Positions 49,234 through 60,670 of a DNA stretch of 64,000 nt are shown here, one piece after another. This DNA comes from Cyanoderma ruficeps (Eukaryota > Chordata > Aves > Passeriformes > Timaliidae). The notes under the pieces are model-generated. The model did no database searches and was not told where the DNA came from. It saw nothing but the letters and a program-made list of their open reading frames with translations. The DNA lies in contig VZDJ01000056.1 in NCBI GenBank assembly GCA_008694505.1, positions 9,423,635 through 9,487,634 on the forward strand, given 5' to 3'. A program made the translations under genes and the position numbers. Position 1 is the first letter of the stretch; every line of letters starts with the position of its first letter.

Positions 49234-49299
49234 ACTCCTACAGAGCAGCAATCCAAGAGCAGACTCACTCCTAAAGAGCAGTGATCCAGGAGCAGACTC
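49234..49299. repeat. 33-bp imperfect tandem duplication
   Basis: ACTCCTACAGAGCAGCAATC at 49234 and ACTCCTAAAGAGCAGTGATC at 49267 start two adjacent, slightly diverged units that each end in GAGCAGACTC. Confidence 0.85.
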
Positions 49300-51247
49300 C
49301 CAGAGGGCTTTTTCTAGGTGTAAGCCCCAAGGGTGTGTGTAGGAGTGCTTCAAGGAAGCAGCAGAGAGGATTATCTTACTTTTCAAGTCTGTTCAGCTGA
49401 AAACTCAGCCGTGACTGGGAACTGCTCACTTTTGTATCTAAGGCAAAGTAGCAGTGGGGTGAGCAGGGTGAGATAATGAACCCTTTCCCTAATGAGAGGA
49501 AAACTGGCACAGATGGGATATCCTGTACATGTATCATACATTTGTTAGAGAGACGTGGTTGGGGACTGTGGATGAGGGAAAGGATATGTTCCCAAAGTTA
49601 AAATAGGATTTCTGAGGAATTGCACTTATGGGGTTTCTCCCTTATCCAGTCAGGACTAATGCAGAGTTTCATAAGAAAACAGACTCCGGGAGTCTCCCTT
49701 TTATCTCACACATTTCTCTCTCCTGGTGTGGCAGTTCCTGAGAGGAGGGAAAACACAAGCTTGGTGCCATCCCAAGCTGCCAAATAAGAGCCTGTGCACG
49801 GGATGGAGTTCCAAGAAGCTTTTCCCAAACCCTGGAGTGTGAGAGTGTCTGTGACACAGCCTGGCAGAGAGCAGGGCTGCAGGCAGCTGAGCAGGGGAGT
49901 GGTGGGACAGGGATTTGGAGTAGGGGACAGTGGAACTGCTGAACCTCACAGCACAACAGGAACAGAAACCTTGTTTGCACCTCTGCTGCAAATGGAAATC
50001 ACAGTTAGATTAAGCAATGTGTTCTGACTCCAGCCCTTATCTCCCAGTGTTTGCCACTGGAGTGTGAATTGACACCTGAAGGACAGAGGCAGCTCCGCTG
50101 TTGTGATTGAAAGCCTGGGACCCAGAAAGTCATTTAAACTTGAGCAGAGATGCCTTTCCAACTTGCCTTAGGGTTTTCTATTTCAGCTGAAGTTTCAGTT
50201 GCCAATTTAAACAAGAGTACACGACTTTCTACTTACTGAGGGAAGTTTGAAATGTAACCCAAATGAGCATGGAAGATTTCAGAACCAGAAGGCAGAGAAA
50301 AGAAGGTAAAGCTGCTGATTTAAAAAGTTTAAAGTAATGTACGACAGGTAAACCTTTAGGCCAGCAGTTCTGAGAGCCTGTATAAAGTATTAGCTTGCTT
50401 TTGGTCTTTATTTTCAAGTATCAGGGACCTGCTGATGCAGGTCTAACGAGGCTGGTGGAGCTGCATGCTGGGCAGGCCGAATTCCTGATTTCCATGGTGT
50501 CTCCAAGCCACAGAAAGCTGCGGAGCAGAGTCTTGCTGCTCAGACAGTTGCAGCCCCAGTGCTGAGGCTCTGGAGTTTCGGAGGCTGTGGTTGTGTAAGC
50601 TGTGATTCAGCAGAACCCTGCAACTACGGGCACATTCACATGAAGGAGTGGAATTCATTACAAAACAAAGGCATTATCGCATATGAGCTGATTAGAGATT
50701 AAAGCAGTGCTTTTTATGTTCACAGGAGGTGCTACATTTTGTTTAGGAAGAACTGAGTTATGTTCTCAAGAGCTATTAAATATATGAAGTATTTGCTTTA
50801 ACATGAAGACTCTTGTTAATGTAATATCAGCTGGCAGGAAGAATGGGGGAGGTTCCCCCCTGCTGGGCTTTTTCTGAGGAAAAAAGCAATAATTTGAGCT
50901 CTCCAAAGTGTTTTAAAACAATTATGTAACTTTTTTGTTGTTGTTGTTAGAATTCTTAATTTATATTTCACTACAGCTTCTAAAACCATGTTATATTTTA
51001 GTTTTAACAGTAGTTGATTGTAATATTCATCTTACTTTGAAACCAGTTTTAATTCATTTTGTATTTCATGCTTGTGGCTAATTTCATGTTAATTAGCCTT
51101 CATTTATCTTAATAATGGGATGTGTAAATACTTACAAAGACTTTATGTCCTCATTTCCTCTTCCTCTCCTGTGTTTTAGTTATTTCCAGTGGTATATTGG
51201 ATAGAGCTCACCAGCATTTTGCTTACAGGGGAAACTGGGAACTGCTC

Positions 51248-51283
51248 TGTGTGTGTGTGTGTGCACAGCACGAGTGTGTGTGT
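51248..51283. repeat. (TG)n microsatellite, interrupted
   Basis: A (TG)8 run is followed by CACAGCACGA and another (GT)5 run. Confidence 0.9.
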
Positions 51284-52229
51284 AAAAAATGTCCCTTTTC
51301 TCTGTCACTGAATTGCTTGTGGATTTTTCTTTGACAAGTGCACTGATTGTTACAGCTCCCAAGGAGGCTGAGCAGTGCATTTCTGGGTTGAGGACGATCC
51401 TTTGGCTTACAATACAAATAAGTGAAATTTTCAGCAAGCTCTGTAATTTGCTAGCTTTCTTTCAAATATGAGATTTTGTGCTGGTCTGGTTGGTTTAGAG
51501 TCTGTGTACGCAGGGTTTGGCAGCAGGGAACACAGATAAATGTTCCTCTTTCACAGTTTTACTGTAGTCAAGAGTCTGATATTGGATATAAAGAGACAAA
51601 CACGTTTAACTTCCCCCAAAGTGCTCGTGTGTCATGCTTGCAGCTCCAGTTGTGTTACAGTGAGCATAGATCAGAACCTTCTCTCAAAGGAAACTGGAGT
51701 TTCATCTTTTACTCTTTACTGTTTCTGCATTATGTTTCACTCCTTGGAGGTCATTTAGCATCATTTCCCCTCCCTCCTTCTTGGATGCATTTTTGGATAT
51801 TCTCGTATGGTCAGTGCTGTGCTGTCCTTGCTTGTGACATCTCTGTGTGACAGAAGCTCCGGGGGGGTCTGTTCAGCCAAACCCTGATGCTGACACTGTT
51901 CCCAGCTGGGTGATGTGTTGGGCTCAGCTCTCTGAAGTCAAAATAAGAATAAAGCTGTCATTGGCATGGATGGGCAGAGGTGGGGCAGCTGTAAAGCACC
52001 AGCCTGTGTGTGGGTTCTGGGAAGGCTGGGAGTGTGTGGGGTGTGTTACACACTCACAGTCACACCGCTCGGTGATCCAAAGGTTTCCACTTGCAAACAT
52101 GGCTCCAGCCAGTATTGCTGTGGGGAGAAAAGGGATTTCCCAAGCTGGGAGCAAAGTACAACTAACTGAAAAAGATAAATCTTGACACTTTATCAACTGT
52201 CAGAGAATCTTCTCCTCTCCATCAGGTAC

Positions 52230-52235
52230 AATAAA
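52230..52235 (+). promoter_or_regulatory. Candidate poly(A) signal
   Basis: AATAAA is followed within 10 nt by TGTGATGGTGGG, a G/T-rich element of the kind that aids cleavage. It is a plausible end of a long GXYLT2 3'UTR, but a rival AATAAA occurs at 53289. Confidence 0.35.
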
Positions 52236-54484
52236 ATGTGATGGTGGGAAATTGTGAGCACCCCTCCAGAGATGAGATGGGACAGTCACCAGCATTGTCC
52301 CTGCAGGGGCTGGAAACATTCTCCCACTTGTCTGGGGCAAGTGCTTGTGTGTGCTGGGATCAGCTGCTGGCACTAGATAATTAATGCTACCAGAGCTTCA
52401 AAAGATAGAGCAACGTTGGGAAATTTTGTTTTCATTCTGAAACAGAATACAAACCAAACTGTCAACACTTCCTTTGAAATGAAAATGGAGACAAAACACC
52501 AAAATGAGACTCGGCATTGAAGATGAACAAAGCACTTTGTTATTTTTTTTGAGGCAAAATATTTTGATTTGACTTTCTCATTTCTGTAAATATACCTTAA
52601 TTGCTGCTGTTACTTTGTAAAAATTACACCATAGCCCAAAGTGTATGTATAGCTTTGGTAATCAATACTGAAATAATGACACAGAAATGACACGGCTCTT
52701 TATTTTAAAGATCTGTTCTTGTAGAAGCATCTTTTCCTGAATCCTCCTGAAAATGTTAATTCCCTGCTGTGAGGGTCAGAACTGTGCACAACAGGTGCCT
52801 TCTCAGGGTTCACACCTTCAAGGAAAGATCTCCTTCCCATTCTGCTCTGAGCTTCCCAAGAGCACCACGGTTCCTCACACCCAAGGCTCCAGGTGAGAAA
52901 ACAAGGCTGGTTTTAGTCTTGACTGGTCCCGTAGTTTGTGGAGTGAAGTCAGGAAGTTCCTGTCCCAGGGATTTACTTGGAGGAAGGCGTGAAATGCAGC
53001 TTGGAAAGAAAACTGTGCCGGCCAGTTTGCCACAGGCTCCTGGATTAATAGGAGGCAGTCTCTGGGGACTTGCTGGGGTCAGTGACTGAGCCAGGTAAAG
53101 CCTGGAATGTTTGTCACATCTGACTATTCCTTGGGGTTTTTTATCTCCTGTGGGTAATCTTTCAAAAGAAACACCGGCTCCCACAAATACCATTTTTCTG
53201 TTTGCAGCCTCTTTTTTTAAGGCACTGTGTGTGTGAGCTGTTCTCATCTTTCAATGCTCCCAAGTCTTCCAGATTTTTTTAAAAGCACAATAAAGATTTC
53301 TAGTCATTTTCTCAGAGGAGAAACATAATTTGTCTCGAGGTGACTGTGATATATACTTCAAAGAAAAAAAAAACAACTTTCTTTCTTTGGGTGGTTCAGA
53401 GATCCATGATTTTTAGTGTCAAGTTATTGTACCATACTCAGGTTTCTGCAGCTATAAATTTAAACCAAACAAAATCTCCATGCTCCTTTTGTAAATCCTT
53501 TGATGTGTATCGATGTACAATATTTTCTGAAGACCTAAGTGGGTCTTGAAATATAAGATTGTTCTAATTTTCTTACTGTTCTCACTGGATTCTGCTGCAT
53601 CTCCCTTGCTTGAATGCTGTATTGAATTGCTACAGATTGTTTTAAAGCACAACAATCAATTTAGGTTCAAACTGGGTGGAAATACCTTACAAATTGCTGT
53701 CACACATCAGTGAAGGGAAACTGCTTTAAGTCAAATTGGGTCAGGGATCTCTAGATACCTAATCTAAGCTTCATTACTGAGAACAGAAGTAGCTGCTGGT
53801 CTTATACCACAAATAATTTTAATTATTGATCCATGCCCCCCAGGGGTTGGACAGCCTATAACTCTCAAAAAGTATGTTTTTAAATCTAAAATGTAAATCT
53901 TAAAGAGGCTTTGTGTAAGTTTAGTGCAAGAAAAAAAACCAGTCTGGATTGTAAAACAGTTTCTCATTGTTCTTTAGTTAGGTGTTTAAACCACCACATC
54001 TTCCCCAACAAGATGATTATTCTTATTATTGGTCTCAGTGAATACTCTACAAGCAGGCTGGGAACTGACACAAAATGAAATCATCCTGTGTACATTTTTA
54101 TTACAAGGTGTGTCAAATACCTTACAAGGAGTAATTATCATTTATGTTTCATTAATGAAGAAGCTCAGGTGTGATTGCCTCACCCGTTTGCCTGAGATCA
54201 CACAACAAGCCCGATGATGAAACTACTTACAAGCTTTTTGTGTTCTAGGATTACACTGAAACGTTTCAGCTTTGAAAATGGAAGAAGGTGATTTGCTGTG
54301 AACTGAAATGTTTCCCAGTTAAGAGGGGGCTGGGCTCGGGCCTCTTGTCTGCTCTCTGCCTCACCCCGGGGCCTTGGCCAGGATGGAGTGACGGGGCTTC
54401 ACGTCCTCTCCTCAGAGCCAAGTGCTGGCACAAGAGGAGCCAGGGGATGATCCCAGGAGCACAGGGAATGTGTGCCAGGGTGGG
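52236..54484. other. GXYLT2-PPP4R2 spacer
   Basis: AT-rich non-coding sequence. A second AATAAA lies at 53289. No gene or clear repeat is seen until the CR1 copy on the right. Confidence 0.7.
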
Positions 54485-54860
54485 AGAGGCGGGGGGAGAG
54501 TCTCCTGGAGGAGTCTGAGGGGAGACATCATGGGATCTTCAACATCCTCATGAGGGGAAGGGGAAGGTGCAGGTACTGATCTCTTCCCTCTCGTGACCAG
54601 AGACAGGACTCCAGGGAGTGGCATGAAGCTGTCGGGGAGGTTTGGACGGGATATTAAAAGATTCGTCCCCTAAGAGGGTGGTGGGGCACTGACCAGGTTC
54701 CCCAGGGGATGAATGGGCCCCAGGACTGCCAGAGCTCCAGGAGCATTTGGACAATGCTCTCAGGGATGCACAGGGTGGGATTGTTGGGGTGTCTGTGCAG
54801 GATCAGGAGCTGGACTGGATGGTGGGCCCCTTCCAACTGGGGATTTTCTGTGATCTTCTT
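54485..54860 (+). mobile_element. CR1 LINE 3' portion
   Basis: The sense CR1 text includes GGAGTCTGAGGGGAGACATC, GTGACCAGAGACAGGACTCC, GGCATGAAGCTGTCGGGGAG, CCAGGAGCATTTGGACAATG, GGGCCCCTTCCAACTGGGGA and a short TTTTCTGTGATCTTCTT end. It stops about 570 bp before the PPP4R2 start codon. Confidence 0.92.
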
Positions 54861-54989
54861 GAGAATAAAAAGACAGGCACGTCCTTGCACAAACAGGGAC
54901 TTGGGGGAGGCGGGAGGAGCGCGATTACACTCAGCCTCTCGGCCTGAAAGCAGGGAGGAAAGAACAAGAGCTCTCTGAGGGGCCGGGGC

Positions 54990-55760
54990 GTGAAAGGGGA
55001 AGGCTCCGCGTTCCCTCCCCCGAGGACGTGCATGGTGGGGCCGGCATGAGGAGGACGATCACCCGCGGCCAGAAAAGAAGACCAGAGCTGCCCTCAGACC
55101 GTCCTTGCAGATCAGTCGGGAGGACGCTGTGGCCGAGCCTTCCCTGCGGCCGAGCCTTTCCCGCCGCCTTTCCCGCCCCTCCCTCACGGCCGCCCGGCCC
55201 CGTCCCCTCACGCGGGGCCGCCATTGACCCGCCCCTGCCGCGGAACCGCCCATTGGTCCCGCCTATTGCCCCCCCCAAGGCGGGCGGCGCCGCGGGGCCG
55301 CGCACGGGCACGGCGCGGGCGCCATGTTGGAGCGTCGCTGAGCGCGGGGTCTGGCTGTGAGCGCGGCCCGGTCTGCGCGGGACTGGGGCGGGGGAGCCGC
55401 GCGGAGCCGCGGGGGAATCGCCCGGGCGGATCATGGACGTCGAGAGGCTGCAGGAGGCGCTGAAAGGTGGCGGCGAGGCTGGCGGCGGGGGGTGGGCGAG
55501 CGGTGTCGCCGCGCTGAGGGGAAGACTGAGGTCCCTCAGACCCTGTGGGGGGAGCGCCCCTCGCTGAGGGTGACGGGTCCCCGCGCTGTGGGGAGGGGGC
55601 TGCTCGTTGGGAGGGATCCCGCAGGATGGAGAGAGCCCTGGGGTTGTTGTGGGGAAGTGGAGGGCAGAGCCCCCGATCTCCCTACCCAACGACCCTCGGG
55701 GCTGCGTGAGGGGGGATCAGTGACTCTCGGGTCTCCCCGGCTGCCGCTCGGGACTCCCCG
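54990..55760 (+). promoter_or_regulatory. PPP4R2: PPP4R2 promoter CpG island
   Basis: This is a dense GC/CpG block. It has an inverted CCAAT box (ATTGG at 55252, NF-Y type). YY1-like motifs are GCCGCCATTG at 55217 and GCCATGTTG at 55321. The second fits the usual YY1 position just after a TATA-less start, so transcription may begin near 55300. That motif's ATG opens a five-codon upstream ORF (55324-55341). Confidence 0.8.
55433..55466 (+). CDS. PPP4R2: PPP4R2 coding exon 1
   Basis: Eleven codons plus one base encode [11 protein letters not shown] and part of Asp12. The donor AAAG/GTGGCGG is weak beyond the GT. It lies inside the CpG island. Confidence 0.93.
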
Positions 55761-56230
55761 GTCTGGCTGCCCCTTCTCCCCCATCTCGGCCCCTTCCTCC
55801 GCATCCCGGCCCAGCCTGGACCTGTCCCCTTCTCCCTCCCTAGCCCTCTCTGTTTCTGGGCTCAGCTTCAGGAAATTGGCCTCTTTCTGTGCCGTAGCTG
55901 CTCAGAAGAAGTTGCAAATCAACTTTTGCTGCTCTGCTGCGTGCGGTTTCTCCACAGGAAAAATAATAAGTGTTTCCCAGGGCTGGGAAGCTGGTGGAGT
56001 TCATGGGAACAGCCGGAGCATTGTAAAAGCTCAACAGTGTTTGTGTGGGAGCTGTACTGATAGTTGAAGCAAATCGCTAATTATTGTGAATGTTTGTTCT
56101 GTCCCGTCTCCTTTTACCATTCTTTTTGTGTCGTTCTTATGCCAACAGATTTTGAGAAGAGAGGAAAGAAGGAAGTGTGTCCAATACTGGATCAGTTTCT
56201 TTGTCATGTTGCTAAGACTGGAGAGACGAT
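55433..56230 (+). CDS. PPP4R2: PPP4R2, protein phosphatase 4 regulatory subunit 2 (partial: coding exons 1-2)
   Basis: PPP4R2 bridges the PP4 catalytic subunit PPP4C and PPP4R3. The complex acts at centrosomes and dephosphorylates gamma-H2AX and RPA2 after DNA damage. Exons 55433-55466 and 56149-56230 splice in frame to [20 protein letters not shown] and [18 protein letters not shown], then two bases of the Met39 codon. This matches the vertebrate N-terminus nearly residue for residue (from memory). The ATG has A at -3 and G at +4. The rest of the helical PPP4R2 core and the acidic C-terminal half (about 400 residues more in the family) lie beyond the right edge. Synteny with SHQ1 and GXYLT2 supports the name. 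Confidence 0.95.
55467..56148 (+). other. PPP4R2 intron 1 (682 bp)
   Basis: The first 300 bp belong to the CpG island. A long plus-strand open frame across this region is in a different frame from exon 1 and is set aside. Confidence 0.8.
56149..56230 (+). CDS. PPP4R2: PPP4R2 coding exon 2
   Basis: This 82-nt exon has acceptor TTATGCCAACAG and donor GTAAGTG. It encodes [20 protein letters not shown] and VAKTGET, and ends two bases into the Met39 codon. Confidence 0.95.
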
Positions 56231-56624
56231 GTAAGTGTGACTGTTTTGCTGGTCCTCAGTTGTGACTTAAAACAATTCTTGCATTTTACGTCAATGAGAT
56301 TTTACCGGGATTCTTTTTTTTTGCCTGTAGGTTGCTTCAGTGAGCTAAGTAAGCTTTCCTTAGCTCCCATTTAATTTTGTGCGGATTAATTTAGTTTGCT
56401 GATAGTGTGATCTAACGAGGGGACACTTCACATTTAGGCTTTGCTCTGGAGTATCTGTCAGGTCATACTGATCCTGCTCAGCACAATAAAAAACCTGTTG
56501 CTTTCCCTGGAATTTTTTAGGAGAGATTCAGGTTTTGTAAGTGGCAAGTTCAGCTGCTGTTGCAATGTGCGCTACACGCTATTGTATCGCCGTGTTTGCA
56601 GTATCCAGTTGTGTTATTTACATA

Positions 56625-56985
56625 AAGATATCCGCGGCTCGGATTGTTTCTTTCTGAGCTCTGTAACCATCCTGTGATTGTGTCTGGGCGCTGCTGCTGC
56701 GGCGGGGACAATCCGGCCGTGCTTTTGCGGACGAGACGTGTGGGAAGCGCTCCGAGCTCCGTCGTTCCTCAGCTGCTGCGGGAGTTTCCCTCGTGCTGCC
56801 CTTTCTGTGCCGCTTTCCCGGAGGTTTCCCGGCAGGATCGGAGCGATCCGCGCTCCTTCCCGGGATCGGGGCTGGTGACTTCCTTGGCGATCACTATTTG
56901 GCAGGAAGGGGAAAGGCTTCCCCGGCTGCGCTGCCGGTGCTGGGCTCACTTTCTGGCGCCCGTGCTGGCTCCTTGTTTTTGAGGC
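56625..56985. promoter_or_regulatory. Second CpG-rich patch, in PPP4R2 intron 2
   Basis: I hand-counted about 32 CpG dinucleotides in roughly 360 bp, flanked by AT-rich intron on both sides. It contains several TTCCCGG-type ETS-like motifs. It could be an alternative promoter, an enhancer, or an unrecognised GC-rich repeat. Confidence 0.5.
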
Positions 56986-58566
56986 CTAGTGCCAGACTAC
57001 GGCTCCAGCAGGGGAGATGTGCTTTTACGAGTGTTTTGTGACCAACCAGTGACCGCACCGGCTTTGTTTGAGTTTCTAGAGTCCCTCGAACTTGTACGAG
57101 CTTTTGTGGGTTTTGGTGGTTTTCTTTTTTTTCCTTCTTTTTGGTAGCTTGCTAGTGCTGCTTGGATTAATGGTTTAGAAAGAAAAACAAGTTCTGAAAT
57201 GTACTTTGCTCTTTGAATAGAAGGCTCATGCTCAGCAGGCATACAAAGCTGTAATGCTTAATATTTTGGTTTAGTGCTTATTATACAGAAAAAAGCACAC
57301 CACAGTAAGCCCTTACTAAAATACATTTAAAATGTTTTTCCCATTCTGAGATATTTCTTCAGGTTGTTTTTATTGTTTCTGCCACTATCACATATATTCC
57401 AAAGTAATTTTTAAAAAGTTATTCTACAGGGGCAAGTTCTTGGGAACATTATTTTGTCTCTGATGTTATTTTCATTTAGGAAATCTAGGTTTATTTTTTA
57501 TTTCATTTTTAAAAACTTAAACCTGAACTGGAATCTGTCACCTGATATACAGATCCTGCCTTCTGTGTTTCCAGGGTTTTTTGTGGTTTTCTCTTTTGAG
57601 GTCTGTAGCTCTTTTCAGCCTTCTTGAACCTTTCAGTTGCATTGAATTGTTTTTTAAAAAGTGTTGGATGTGAACATCAGAAGTGTCTAATATAAACTGG
57701 AAATAGGCATGGAAATATTGTTTTATAATATTAACTTTGCTTCAAATTATTTTCCAAAGTCTGTATTTGTTCATCAGACACGCTTGTGTGTTCACTGATG
57801 TGCTGCATATCAAAATATCAGGGAAAAATTGAGTAAAAATTAAAATCTCCTGGGAATCACTCATATGAAGATTGATAATGTGCCTTTTAAGAACTTTATG
57901 TATTTTTAAGCTGGTACAGCTTGACCATTGCACAAGTATTGTGGAATAGACAAACCTACCAAATACATGCAAATTTAAAATTGTTTAGGTAATCTTTATT
58001 TTCACCCATGCAAAAGTAACTTTTTGTAATAGAATCTAAACTATTAATAAATAGATACTTTGGGGTGAGAAGATAAAATACTAGTTTGCAGTGACATTTG
58101 TTGGGATTTTTACAAAGTTCAAAGTATAGTTTAAAAAAAAAACAAGCGGTGAGGATGGTTTAGTCAGGGGTAATTACACCCATGGTTTGCAGACTTGATT
58201 ATTGAAAAACAATGGATCTCACTCAGTCACAGCCTGTTCCTAGTGTAACAAACAAAAAGTACTGAGGCAAATCAGGACAAGTGAAATGTGAAATGTTTTT
58301 GCTTTCAGTTGTTAGTTCTAGCAGAGTTATATGGTCTTCATGGGGGTCCTGTCAGCTTTTTAACTTCATCGTGAATACTGATCTTTAGGGGATAAACTGC
58401 AGTTTGCGTGCTGGGGTAAATGTTCTCATCCCCCATACGTTTCCAGACACACTTGCAGCAGATCTTGGTGATTTAGTCAAATCAGTTTAAAAGGTAGTAA
58501 TGAAGTCAATGGAAGTGACTTTTTCACTCACTCAGGGCTCGATCATGGCACACACAGCTCTTCCAG

Positions 58567-58608
58567 CCCAGGGGAGCCCGGCCCAGGGGAGCCCAGCTCA
58601 GGGGAGGT
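58567..58608. repeat. 15-bp tandem repeat, about 2.8 units
   Basis: CCCAGGGGAGCCCGG, CCCAGGGGAGCCCAG and CTCAGGGGAGGT follow one another. Confidence 0.9.
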
Positions 58609-60470
58609 CGCTGGGCACGTCCCTGCCCCCACTTGTTCCAAAGTGCTTATTCATCTCCGGGAGCTGGGAGCAGGTAGGTGCAGGTTTAGCTGAGGCTCTG
58701 ATCTTCCTGGGATTTCTCTGGCAGCAGCCTTGGCTGGTGCAGCCTGTGGGTCACTGTTTTGGGCTGTTGAGCTGCTTCTGCAGCTCCACAGGAACCTGGG
58801 GCTGGAACTTCTCGCAGTCCTGCTCTTTTGGGCAAGGCTCAGTTCATTGATCCATGAGCAGCTGGTGCTTCCAGCTGCAGAGCAACTGGAGAGGTGGTGG
58901 AGGAACAAAGGGTGAGAGGTGGTAAAGCCACCGCTGCAGCTGTGATAAGGCTCTTAGTATCTTTATTGTAATTAGAGATCTTTTTCACTTACAAGGGAGG
59001 TGTGGAATGAAAACATTGCTAATTTTGGTTCTGTTATCAGTGTAAGCTTAGTTGTGTTATCGGTGCTGTGCAGTAAAATCCTCATCATACAATGATGTGC
59101 ATTCACTTCATCTTTTTGTAGTTGAAGTTTTCCTCTTGTGCCAGGTTAACCATTCACTTAATTGTGGCTGAGATTATGGCCTACATTTACAAAAGCCAGT
59201 CTAAACTTCCTATATTAGAGGTGACAGAAGCAAAAGCCTGATTGCTTGGCTGCTTTGAAATAATTTTGTTTCTTAGCAGTTGCCGTGGTAAGACTTAGCC
59301 TTAGGTGAAATACAATATAAAGTTTGTTGTTCAACCTTTCCTAAAGTTGTCTTGAATCTTAGGAATTGTTCTTTTCTTTTCAGAGGAGTGACATACTCCT
59401 CAATTAACCAGATTTTACTGTGATACTAACAGGGAATTTCCTTAGTGAGACCAAGTACAGTCAGGGAAGTTTGTTATGACCTCCTTGTCTCCAGTTTGTA
59501 ACAGATCAGTGTGACTTGCAGCACTGAAGGAAGTGAAGAGAGAGGAAATTTGTTAGTCCTAATACTTGACTGTATCTGAAAGACCTCTAGAAACAGGATG
59601 AGTTTTTGTGCCCTTTTTTTCATAAGAAATCCACTTATCTATTTTTTCTGAAATAGAAAGAGCTTTAAGGGAGGGGATGGAAATCAGAGCACTGCAGTAC
59701 TAGAAGCAAAATGCAACAGTGAAATGTTTTTGTTTTCTGATTAATTCTGAAAAATAGATGAGGATCACTTATCAATTGTGATCTTGTGTTCCGTATTTAA
59801 AATGTTTTCTCTTACCTCTTAGGAAATTCTCTTGGGTTTAGAGTCACTCTGTCCCTTCAGTAGCAAAAATATTTTAAACCCTTTTATTTAGGTACTTCAC
59901 CATGAAAATCCAATGTGTTGGACTGGAAAGGAAAACTAGATTTTTCTAGAGTGGAAAATAAAACTTAGTAAACTAAAGCAATCAAAAATTTTATGTTGGT
60001 TTGTTATGCATTCCCCCCACTCCTGCCCTGGGGCAGGGAACCTATAAAGTGCAGTTTTAATGGCTTAGTGTAGTGGAAAGTGTAATGCAAAAACTTACTG
60101 CCAGTGAAGGAATCCAGAAAGTGACGAAGTACCAAGATGTGGAGCAATGCAGTTCATAGACAGAAGTGATGAATTGTAAAATCCTTCCAGGCCTAAGCAG
60201 AGAACACTGCCCAGGATGTGATGCAGTTACACCGGTTCCTCCCCTCGGTGCAGCATAAACAGCCATTAAAATACATTCTGCTTTTATTTCTTCCTTCAGT
60301 GAAATTCTTTTGGAAGCTCTGAAATATTAATTTGAACCTCGTTTGAATCTGAAAACAGAAGTTGTTTCTTCACGTGTTTCCTTGAGGGCCAATGTAAGTG
60401 GGTTTTGCAGAGTTTCTTGAGTCAAGTTTAATTTGTGTGATTGTAGGGCAAATCTGGACATCAGTGCTGT

Positions 60471-60670
60471 CACCATAGAATGGCTGGAAGTGACTTCTGG
60501 AGGTGATCCAGGCAGACCCTGTGCTCAAGGGTAGCTAATTCCAAAGTTAAATAAAATTGATTAGGGCTTTGTGCAGCATTTCTGAAAATCTCCAGTGGTG
60601 GCAATTCCATGGACTCAGTTTGGCTCCGTTTCGCTGCTTCACCGTGTGCCTGGGAAGAATGTTTCCCTTG
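60471..60670 (-). mobile_element. CR1 LINE 3' fragment, antisense to PPP4R2
   Basis: The plus strand reads CACCATAGAATGGCTGGAAG, then GGCAGACCCTGTGCTCAAGG, TCTCCAGTGGTGGCAATTCC and TGCCTGGGAAGAATGTTTCC. This is the reverse complement of an older, diverged CR1 3' end. Confidence 0.75.

Larger units (their letters stand above)
48395..52235 (+). other. GXYLT2: GXYLT2 3'UTR and downstream sequence (end not determined)
   Basis: After the TAA there is no competing gene for more than 6 kb. Possible poly(A) signals are AATAAA at 51948 and 52230, the latter followed by a GT-rich stretch, and another at 53289. An antisense CR1 fragment lies at about 48875. Which signal is used cannot be told from sequence alone. 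Confidence 0.4.

Noticed and set aside
54931..55689. 252-codon minus-strand open frame over the PPP4R2 promoter
   Set aside because: It lies in the CpG island, is Pro/Arg/Ser/Gly-rich by composition, and has no domain. High GC removes stop codons in all frames.
55357..56067. 236-codon plus-strand open frame through PPP4R2 exon 1 and intron 1
   Set aside because: It is not in the frame of the [11 protein letters not shown] start and runs across the splice donor. It is a CpG-island shadow.
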